A stretch of DNA of 43,812 nt from a virus. The notes beneath the pieces are model-generated. The model worked only from the letters and a program-made list of their open reading frames with translations, made no database searches and was not told where the DNA came from. Of this stretch, positions 39,075 to 43,812 are shown one piece after another. The first letter of the stretch is position 1, and each line of letters starts with the position of its first letter. A program made the translations under genes and the position numbers. The DNA lies in the IMG/VR virus record IMGVR_UViG_3300008050_000095, positions 1 to 43,812 of that record. The stretch is one strand, 5' to 3'.

Positions 39075-39539
39075 TCACAAAACATTCCCATTATCCGCAA
39101 ACGAATAGTACGTCCCCTTACCTATAATGATATGGTCAAGAACTGGAATACCTAAAATATTACCAGCTTCTTTCAAACGTTTGGTGATTTGGATATCTTC
39201 ATTTGATGGTTCTGGATTTCCAGAAGGATGATTATGGATGCATATGATATCTGCTGACAAGCTCTTTACCGCATGAAAAAAGACTTCTCTAGGGTGTACA
39301 AGACTACGATTAATCAACCCCTTTGTGATTAGTTTTTTGCCTGTGATACTGTGTTTGTTGTTGAGTAACAAAATATAAAATTCCTCTTGTTTTTTTCGAT
39401 TCAAATATGACATTTTTTCAAAAACTTGTTGACTTGTGCAAACGTCGTTTTTCTGCATTTCCGCTTGGAAAGCTTGTTCTGCTTCGCAAACGGTTTCACA
39501 ATTTTTGATTATCTCAAAAAGCTTTTTATCAATTTTCAT
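39075..39539 (-). CDS. RadC-like JAB/MPN-domain protein
   Basis: A 154-residue protein. The JAB metal site is intact: EEF (E53) and IHNHPSGNPEPSNED (H102, H104, D115), within a RadC frame EEFYILLLNNKHSITGKKLITKGLINRSLVHPREVFFHAV. It lacks the N-terminal HhH domain of chromosomal RadC. RadC-family proteins are frequent in mobile elements; their function is unclear (earlier repair claims are not upheld), with roles in defence or anti-defence proposed. GGAGTCAAA before ATG; a terminator follows. Confidence 0.9.
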   Translation of the reverse strand: MKIDKKLFEIIKNCETVCEAEQAFQAEMQKNDVCTSQQVFEKMSYLNRKKQEEFYILLLNNKHSITGKKLITKGLINRSLVHPREVFFHAVKSLSADIICIHNHPSGNPEPSNEDIQITKRLKEAGNILGIPVLDHIIIGKGTYYSFADNGNVL

Positions 39540-39564
39540 TTTGACTCCATTTCTTATGGTTTTT

Positions 39565-39588
39565 GATTTTTGGATTTTTGGATTTTTG
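39565..39588. repeat. Three tandem GATTTTTG units
   Basis: Perfect 8-base tandem repeat, three copies, in the leader of the RadC-like gene (read as CAAAAATC on the coding strand). An 8-base-arm hairpin (AGAGTCAA-ATTA-TTGACTCT, 39599-39618) lies next to it and overlaps the end of the preceding gene. Confidence 0.85.
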
Positions 39589-39602
39589 ACGTTTTTTGAG
39601 AG

Positions 39603-39767
39603 TCAAATTATTGACTCTACTGGTTCAAGAAAATATTTGAATTTTTGCTTTTTTTCTTTCAAGAACTCAATTCTTTTTAGAACCAAATCAAGTTCATTTT
39701 CTGAGCAAATCCAAATTGATTTCTTTCCATTCTTTTCACGAAACTGCAAATTCAAATAGTATCTCAT
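39603..39767 (-). CDS. 54-residue basic protein
   Basis: ATG 39767 overlaps the previous stop (ATGA) with AGGAAGG further up; ends TGA 39603-39605. MRYYLNLQFREKNGKKSIWI continues CSENELDLVLKRIEFLKEKK: two strands, then a lysine-rich helix. Its last codons overlap the 39599-39618 hairpin. No family recognised. Confidence 0.68.
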   Translation of the reverse strand: MRYYLNLQFREKNGKKSIWICSENELDLVLKRIEFLKEKKQKFKYFLEPVESII

Positions 39768-39925
39768 GAGTTCATTTCCTTCCTAAAAGATTCTGCATTT
39801 TGAGCAATCCAATTGAGCGCAATTTGCTCTTTAATTTGCTCTGTTATTTGTCGAGTTAAAGACTGCTTTTCAATCTCTTTTTTTATTGCGTTTATTTGCA
39901 ATTGCAAAAAATTTTGATTGTTCAT
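39764..39925 (-). CDS. 53-residue helical protein
   Basis: ATG 39925 with GGAG seven bases before; ends TGA 39764-39766, overlapping the next start. MNNQNFLQLQINAIKKEIEK then QSLTRQITEQIKEQIALNWI, entirely helical. The leader holds four TTTTTTAG units. No function is evident. Confidence 0.65.
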   Translation of the reverse strand: MNNQNFLQLQINAIKKEIEKQSLTRQITEQIKEQIALNWIAQNAESFRKEMNS

Positions 39926-39938
39926 AATTTACTCCGTG

Positions 39939-39970
39939 TTTTTTAGTTTTTTAGTTTTTTAGTTTTTTAG
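39939..39970. repeat. Four tandem TTTTTTAG units
   Basis: A perfect 8-base repeat, four copies, between the stop of the 39967 gene (inside the last unit) and the 39925 gene. On the coding strand it reads CTAAAAAA. Confidence 0.9.
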
Positions 39971-40152
39971 TTTTCTAACATAAAGAAAAATTCGTTTTCT
40001 GCATCTATACGTTTTGACTCTGAATAGATATATCTTTGAAAAACCCAAGAATCATCAAACAAACGGAAAACCATGAAAATTTGATTTCCGCAGTATGTTG
40101 CATTTTCTGGAACAAACTTATATTGATCTTTTATCCATGACTTTTTTAACAT
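39967..40152 (-). CDS. 61-residue protein, unrecognised
   Basis: MLKKSWIKDQYKFVPENATY, then CGNQIFMVFRLFDDSWVFQR and IDAENEFFFMLEN. Strong AAAGGAGAAAATT before the ATG. It looks like a small beta sheet with many aromatic residues. Function unknown. Confidence 0.68.
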   Translation of the reverse strand: MLKKSWIKDQYKFVPENATYCGNQIFMVFRLFDDSWVFQRYIYSESKRIDAENEFFFMLEN

Positions 40153-40170
40153 AATTTTCTCCTTTTTTTG

Positions 40171-40674
40171 TTAGAAGTTGCCGCCTATCATGCCGTTTTT
40201 ATAACGCAAAATCATGTGAAATGAAGGATTGTTTTCTGCTTTCAAAACATAGTTATCAAGAAAAGTTTTTTGCTCATTGTAGTATGTACCGAACTTTTCT
40301 TTTGAGTGATACCAAGAAACAAATTCTTTTTCTCCGCAAACTGATATTGAGACGGGCCCGTATGCTTTGTGAATCAAATTCACTAGCATACTTATTCTCT
40401 TGAGTTGAAAACGACCACAGAAGCCTATATTTAGACTCTCAGTGTACGTTTTTCCATGTGTATCACTAATAGACACGCTTGACTCGAAAAATTCAAGAGT
40501 GGTACTTTTCAGAGTTGTTTTGACTCCACTAATTTTTGCGCTTTTCTTTAGCACGTCTATGATTTTTTTCAAATCCATATTCATTTTTTTGACTCCTAAT
40601 GAAAAAGTTTTTTTCTTTGTTGCATAACACAACATAGGCTTTGATTTTTTGATGTTTTGGCATTCGTTTTTCAT
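40171..40674 (-). CDS. 167-residue protein, unrecognised
   Basis: ATG 40674 (GGAGTC upstream) lies right after the repeated spacer; an internal ATG at 40584 also has GGAGTC at good spacing and would give 137 residues beginning MNMDLKKIIDVLKKSAKISG. The body has strands KTTLKSTTLEFFESSVSISD and GPVSISVCGEKEFVSWYHSK. Two products from one frame are possible. No family recognised. Confidence 0.68.
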   Translation of the reverse strand: MKNECQNIKKSKPMLCYATKKKTFSLGVKKMNMDLKKIIDVLKKSAKISGVKTTLKSTTLEFFESSVSISDTHGKTYTESLNIGFCGRFQLKRISMLVNLIHKAYGPVSISVCGEKEFVSWYHSKEKFGTYYNEQKTFLDNYVLKAENNPSFHMILRYKNGMIGGNF

Positions 40675-40759
40675 GGTTTTGACTCCGCAAAATGTTAGAA
40701 AAAAATATGATGAAAAAACTAAAAAACGTATACGTTTTTGCATACGTTTTATGCTTTTT
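40675..40759. repeat. Duplicated 85-base intergenic spacer, copy 1
   Basis: Stop-to-start spacer of exactly 85 bases. The half nearest the downstream ATG (TTTGACTCCGCAAAATGTTAG on the plus strand, in part) matches copy 2 at 40970-41054 nearly base for base; the other half holds a hairpin of different sequence. Confidence 0.85.
40716..40750 (-). terminator. Hairpin terminator in spacer copy 1
   Basis: AAAACGTAT (40723-40731) pairs with ATACGTTTT (40742-40750); on the minus strand it is followed by TTAGTTTTTT. The overlapping AAAAACGTATACGTTTTT is also a perfect 18-base palindrome. Confidence 0.7.
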
Positions 40760-40969
40760 TCAGTCAATAATTTCACTTGCCAAACCACGCAAGAGCAATT
40801 CGTTTTTGTGGTTTTTCAATCGGTATTCATATTCTTCTTTTATCCCTCTATTGTGAGTGCTATTACAATAATTTTTATACATGCATACCATTTCAAGTGT
40901 TTTTCGATAAAATGCAATTAGGGAAGTATTTGATATATCCTGATAGTATTTTTTATCATAGCTAATCAT
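40760..40969 (-). CDS. 69-residue protein, unrecognised
   Basis: ATG 40969 with GGAG seven bases upstream. MISYDKKYYQDISNTSLIAF, YRKTLEMVCMYKNYCNSTHN, RGIKEEYEYRLKNHKNELLL: helical, tyrosine-rich and basic. Flanked on both sides by the duplicated spacer, so it may have arisen or moved with that duplication. Ends EIID; the upstream neighbour ends QEID, also just before the spacer. Confidence 0.7.
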   Translation of the reverse strand: MISYDKKYYQDISNTSLIAFYRKTLEMVCMYKNYCNSTHNRGIKEEYEYRLKNHKNELLLRGLASEIID

Positions 40970-41054
40970 AATTTGACTCCGCAAAATGTTAGAAAAAATA
41001 ATGATGAAAAAACTATAAAAACCGCACTGCAGTTAGTGCGGTTTCTAACTTTTT
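40970..41054. repeat. Duplicated 85-base intergenic spacer, copy 2
   Basis: Same length as copy 1 and same arrangement: TGA stop, GAAAAAAG, hairpin, T-run, a conserved stretch with CTAACATTTTGCGGAGTC on the coding strand, then ATG. The hairpin sequence differs completely from copy 1. Confidence 0.85.
41014..41044 (-). terminator. Hairpin terminator in spacer copy 2
   Basis: AAACCGCACT (41019-41028), GCAGTT loop, AGTGCGGTTT (41035-41044): ten perfect pairs; followed on the minus strand by TTATAGTTTTTT. Confidence 0.85.
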
Positions 41055-41900
41055 TCAGTCAATCTCTTGAATCAGATACTGAATCGTATAACCGTCTTCG
41101 ATTATTGCGTCAATATACTTTTGTGGGACAATTGCGTAATAGATTTCTCCGAGCTGAATATCTTGTAGGAAAGAGCAAAAATTCAAACCAGTTTGAACTA
41201 TTGCTTTTCTATCGTTCTGCAAATCATTATAATCTGACTCCGATACTTCGACTATCCCATTGATAGTATCGGCCCGCAAATATTTCATTGATTTACGATT
41301 TTTTTTGCTCTGTTCAATACGTTTTTCTTTACGTTTTTTTTGCTTCTCGATTAGTTCTAATTTTGAAGGCAAATCAAACCAAAAATCCAAATCATCAACG
41401 TCTTTTTTAAAGATTGTATCCAGGCCAATTTGAACTTGAATTTGCAATACTGGTTTGAAATTAATTACACATGAATCAAAATGAATAAGGTAGGCTGAAT
41501 CCATATCATTCCTGCTTTCGTCAAAATATAACGCAATGCAAGAGTGATTGTGCTCAATGTTTATAATTTTACACTTTCGAGATTGACTCAAAATCACTTC
41601 AATAATTGACTCTTCATTCTCAATTTCATTTGATTCATTTCTCAAAATAATTTTGAGTTTTTCAAAGAAAGTCTCTGAAACGGTTTTTTGAAAAAGGAAA
41701 ACACCGTTTTGAATGATTCTGCATTCTGCATATTCTTCGACATAGCAAACAAAAATATTTTTGTTTGGATTCATTTTGTCTACAATTTCAAGACTAGTTT
41801 TCGAGTCATACCTATCCAAAATCAAAACACGATTTTTGAGCAACTCTAGGCAGATATCCAAAGCTTGTTTTTCATTTTGCAATTTGATTTGAGTATTCAT
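41055..41900 (-). CDS. 281-residue protein, unrecognised
   Basis: MNTQIKLQNEKQALDICLEL, LLKNRVLILDRYDSKTSLEI, then a strand-rich part (KNIFVCYVEEYAECRIIQNG) and, at 190-215, a basic linker KQKKRKEKRIEQSKKNRKS. The C-terminus has VQTGLNFCSFLQDIQLGEIY. One of the larger genes of the AT-rich early region; possibly two domains joined by the basic linker. No family recognised. Followed by the duplicated spacer and terminator. Confidence 0.75.
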   Translation of the reverse strand: MNTQIKLQNEKQALDICLELLKNRVLILDRYDSKTSLEIVDKMNPNKNIFVCYVEEYAECRIIQNGVFLFQKTVSETFFEKLKIILRNESNEIENEESIIEVILSQSRKCKIINIEHNHSCIALYFDESRNDMDSAYLIHFDSCVINFKPVLQIQVQIGLDTIFKKDVDDLDFWFDLPSKLELIEKQKKRKEKRIEQSKKNRKSMKYLRADTINGIVEVSESDYNDLQNDRKAIVQTGLNFCSFLQDIQLGEIYYAIVPQKYIDAIIEDGYTIQYLIQEID

Positions 41901-41937
41901 AGCTTTTTCTCTTTTGAGGTTTTAAGTTTTTTGTGGT

Positions 41938-41960
41938 GTGAGAGTTAATAGGACTCTCAC
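41938..41960. other. Hairpin in the leader of the 41055-41900 gene
   Basis: GTGAGAGT (41938-41945) and ACTCTCAC (41953-41960) pair perfectly around seven bases. On the minus strand no T-run follows, so it is not a standard terminator. It lies 38 bases upstream of the ATG at 41900. Confidence 0.6.
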
Positions 41961-42002
41961 TATGAGGTTTTTCTTGTTTTTTGGTATACTTGTATTGATT
42001 TA

Positions 42003-42764
42003 CTAAAAATCAATGTACTGGTGTAGATCCTGACGTGTAAATCTTTTTACAAGCTTTGAGTCATACTTTAGATTTGAGTATGCTTCACAAGTTCTTTCAT
42101 ACCATTTTTCATCATAAAAGATTTCTAGGTATTGTTCGCCTGAGTCCTTGATATTTTGGAAAATTGACTTTCCAGAGATTCTGAATTCTCTTGAAAACTT
42201 CTTTTGAACTTCAATCATTGACTCAATCACTTTGTTTGTAGTTTCAAACTCGTTTTCCGCAAATTGAATCAAAATGTTTTTTGCTGATATTTTAGTTTGC
42301 TCCATGTTGTCTCCATTCAATTGTATATTCATCACGGTTTCTTCTTCTTCTTCTTCTTCTTCTTCTTCTTCTTCTTCTTCTTCTTCTTCTTCAAAAAACA
42401 TACTTTCTTCAAACTCAATCTTCTCAAGTTTTTCGAGTTCTGCTTCCCACCGTGGTATAGTGATAGATGGCTTCCCATCTCTTCTATATGACAAATTAGA
42501 GATTATGCTCTTTAATGTTCTGATTCTCTTTTGTCTTAGTGTTAGTGTTTTCGAGTAGAAAACGTTATTGTATGTAAATTCATTTTCCGCTGTTTTTTTG
42601 CGACGATTCATTGAAACAACAACAACTCCATTTTCCTCTAATATTTCCCGCAAGATTTGAGGAGTCAAAACACAACCAATTGTTTTGATTGTTCCGCAAA
42701 AGTGGTGCTCGTCTTTTGCGTTTTCTTCCAGTATGATTTTTGTGTTTTCGAGTAGGATTTCCAT
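42003..42764 (-). CDS. 253-residue protein with an 18-glutamate run
   Basis: MEILLENTKIILEENAKDEH, then TIGCVLTPQILREILEENGV and basic NRRKKTAENEF. Residues about 121-142 carry a run of 18 glutamates encoded by a pure GAA repeat; the second half (MNIQLNGDNMEQTKISAKNI onward) has ETTNKVIESMIEVQKKFSRE and looks like a separate helical domain. The run is an acidic linker of variable length by nature. An internal ATG at the start of the second half is possible. No family recognised. Confidence 0.75.
   Translation of the reverse strand: MEILLENTKIILEENAKDEHHFCGTIKTIGCVLTPQILREILEENGVVVVSMNRRKKTAENEFTYNNVFYSKTLTLRQKRIRTLKSIISNLSYRRDGKPSITIPRWEAELEKLEKIEFEESMFFEEEEEEEEEEEEEEEEEETVMNIQLNGDNMEQTKISAKNILIQFAENEFETTNKVIESMIEVQKKFSREFRISGKSIFQNIKDSGEQYLEIFYDEKWYERTCEAYSNLKYDSKLVKRFTRQDLHQYIDF
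42339..42392. repeat. (TTC)18 microsatellite
   Basis: Eighteen uninterrupted TTC units (GAA on the coding strand) inside the 42003-42764 gene. Length changes would keep the frame and alter the glutamate linker. Confidence 0.97.
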
Positions 42765-42816
42765 TGTGTCTCCATTTTTTTTAGGTTTTTGATTTTTTGG
42801 TTTTGACTAAAAATTT

Positions 42817-43203
42817 TTATCGGTATTGGGAATTATATTCCAACAATGCAATCTTATAATCGGTTGCATGATTTGCATTGCTAGGACTCTCCGAAAAGAT
42901 CAATCCTGACTCTTTACAAAGAGATTTTGCATACTTTCGCAATTCAGGAACGGATTGTAAATCAATATCCATATCAAGATTTCCGCAAGATGCTGAAAGA
43001 GTCGGTGATTCAGGAAAGTTATTTTCAAAAGACCATTCAAAAACAACGGTTTTGTTCTTGATCTCACCGTCGAAAAGTTTTTCGAGATTAGGCACTTTAT
43101 CCGCTTGTCTTGAGAGAAGTTTTCCCTCTCGATAAAGACAGTTTTTTGTGATTCTATAACCGGCCTGCTTTGCTTTTTTTTGAATATTAGTTAATTTTTT
43201 CAT
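42817..43203 (-). CDS. 128-residue protein, first gene of the leftward early region
   Basis: Start at 43203 with GAGGTAAAA upstream. MKKLTNIQKKAKQAGYRITK, then NCLYREGKLLSRQADKVPNL and a strand-rich middle KNKTVVFEWSFENNFPESPT, DMDIDLQSVPELRKYAKSLC. The longer open frame upstream runs through simple-sequence DNA and is not believed. The N-terminal basic segment might bind nucleic acid. No family recognised. Confidence 0.72.
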   Translation of the reverse strand: MKKLTNIQKKAKQAGYRITKNCLYREGKLLSRQADKVPNLEKLFDGEIKNKTVVFEWSFENNFPESPTLSASCGNLDMDIDLQSVPELRKYAKSLCKESGLIFSESPSNANHATDYKIALLEYNSQYR

Positions 43204-43219
43204 TTTTACCTCTTTTTTC

Positions 43220-43250
43220 GTTGTTTTTTGGTTGTTTTTGGTTGTTTTTG
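43220..43250. repeat. Three near-identical GTTGTTTTTG units
   Basis: One 11-base and two 10-base units in tandem, in the leader of the 43203 gene; coding-strand reading CAAAAACAAC. A similar style of leader repeat occurs at 39565 and 39939. Confidence 0.85.
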
Positions 43251-43746
43251 GTTTGTAAGTTGTTGTTTTTATTGACTTTTTTCTTAGAACTGATGTTTTT
43301 GGTTCTCTCCCCCCCCACAAACAACCTAATAAATGCTAGGTATAATGTCAATAACAAAACAAACTTTTTTTATTTATCTTTGTTTTTTTGTCTATCGTGT
43401 GGTGTCTCCGAGGGCGTGTTTGCATACTATATAGATATGAGAGTCGGCAAACCAAGATAAACCTAGCTATACACGCACTGTACTAGGTTTAACGTTAGTT
43501 TTAGGTATATCTCTATAGAGCTTTAAAGTTGGAGTGTTGTAATAGTATAAAAATAAAAAAAAATATTTTCTAATAATCCACTTTTTGGTTAAAAACGAGT
43601 AAAGGAAAAAAGCTGAAAATACCGTTAAACCGAAAAGTCAATGATTTCAGTAGCTTGGAAGGAAAGTGAAAAAAAGCTATTTTGTGGTTGATTTTTTTTC
43701 AAAAATTTCACCTAAAATCGAATATTTAACACAAAAAGAGGTAGGT
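43251..43746. promoter_or_regulatory. Divergent control region
   Basis: Gene-free stretch between the leftward early genes and a rightward gene. It contains a TAAACCTAG/CTAGGTTTA inverted repeat (43458-43466, 43483-43491), the octamer TAGGTATA at 43337-43344 and 43502-43509, a minus-strand TTGACA (43351-43346), a plus-strand TATAAT (43341-43346) and the palindrome CTCTATAGAG (43511-43520). I could not pair -35 and -10 boxes convincingly. Promoters for both directions and repressor sites are likely here by position. Confidence 0.5.
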
Positions 43747-43812
43747 ATGACAAATGAATCGGAACAACTGGAAAAAGGGGCTAAATCCCTTGCGGGGAAC
43801 AAGATACAAGTT
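43747..43812 (+). CDS. Start of a rightward gene (partial)
   Basis: ATG 43747 after AAAGAGGTAGGT, open to the end of the window (MTNESEQLEKGAKSLAGNKI...). It is the first rightward gene after the divergent region. In phages with this order a small terminase subunit often begins here, or an early regulator; 22 residues do not decide. Confidence 0.6.
   Translation, partial: MTNESEQLEKGAKSLAGNKIQV

Noticed and set aside
41994-42014. Inverted repeat ATTGATTT/AAATCAAT at the end of the 42003 gene as terminator
   Set aside because: All-AT stem of eight pairs and no T-run on the minus strand after it.
42274-42558. Plus-strand poly-serine and poly-phenylalanine frames
   Set aside because: Produced by the TTC microsatellite on the strand opposite the real gene.
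1-43812. Search for tRNA genes, CRISPR arrays and insertion sequences
   Set aside because: No cloverleaf with a TTCRANNC arm, no regularly spaced repeats with unique spacers, and no transposase or terminal inverted repeats were found by eye.
1-43812. Diversity-generating retroelement for the fibre genes
   Set aside because: No reverse transcriptase and no template/variable repeat pair near either fibre gene.
1-43812. Mu-like transposable phage
   Set aside because: Only the tail module is Mu-like; MuA/MuB-type transposition genes are absent and replication genes include a Pol III alpha and a primase-helicase instead.

Overview
The window is one contiguous piece of a tailed, contractile-tailed (myovirus-type) bacteriophage genome. 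The evidence is a rightward late operon whose order (head connector, neck, tail terminator, DUF2635, sheath, tube, frameshifted chaperone, tape measure, gpN-, gpP-, gp45-, gp46-, gp47- and gp48-like proteins, fibres) matches the tail module of phage Mu almost gene for gene, joined to HK97-type head-tail connector genes. No Mu transposase, integrase or CI-type repressor is visible, so lifestyle is undetermined; a Rha-like regulator hints at a temperate relative. The host cannot be assigned. The DNA is AT-rich, ribosome binding sites are of the GGAG/GAGG type, and a phage-encoded lipoprotein suggests a diderm (Gram-negative or spirochaete-like) host.

Layout. 1-17.4 kb (+): connectors, neck and complete contractile tail with two fibre genes and small fibre-associated proteins. 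17.4-19.07 kb (+): a likely lysis or membrane cassette, with a holin-like coiled-coil/TM protein, a large unrecognised lipoprotein and a tiny basic protein. The two transcription units converge at 19.06 kb, where their stop codons overlap in a palindrome. 19.06-37.16 kb (-): replication and recombination genes: RuvC-like resolvase, a DnaE-type polymerase III alpha subunit with a separate DnaQ-type exonuclease, a Rha-like protein, a DEAH helicase, a RecB/Cas4-like nuclease, a DUF669 protein, a Sak4-type RecA-fold ATPase, an AEP primase-helicase, DUF3310 and a coiled-coil protein. Between 28.9 and 32.1 kb lies a string of translationally coupled microproteins, several with fewer than 60 residues and many zinc-binding in appearance.

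37.16-37.96 kb is a gene-free AT-rich stretch holding a promoter, two 38-bp direct repeats, an 11-bp-arm palindrome, a long bulged hairpin, five 22-bp iteron-like repeats and a strong terminator. I interpret it as the replication origin and control region. 37.96-43.2 kb (-) is a very AT-rich set of mostly unrecognised small genes (exceptions: a RadC/JAB protein and a Gp88-like protein), several with their own terminators. Two intergenic spacers there are copies of each other with different hairpin sequences but the same structure. 43.2-43.75 kb is a divergent control region, followed by the start of a rightward gene that runs off the window and may begin the packaging/head operon.

How it fits together (inference): the leftward early genes at 38-43 kb take over the host. 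The leftward middle genes carry out origin-dependent initiation (primase-helicase plus a phage Pol III core with separate proofreading) and recombination (RecB-like nuclease, Sak4, DUF669, RuvC). The rightward late genes build the contractile-tailed particle and lyse the cell.
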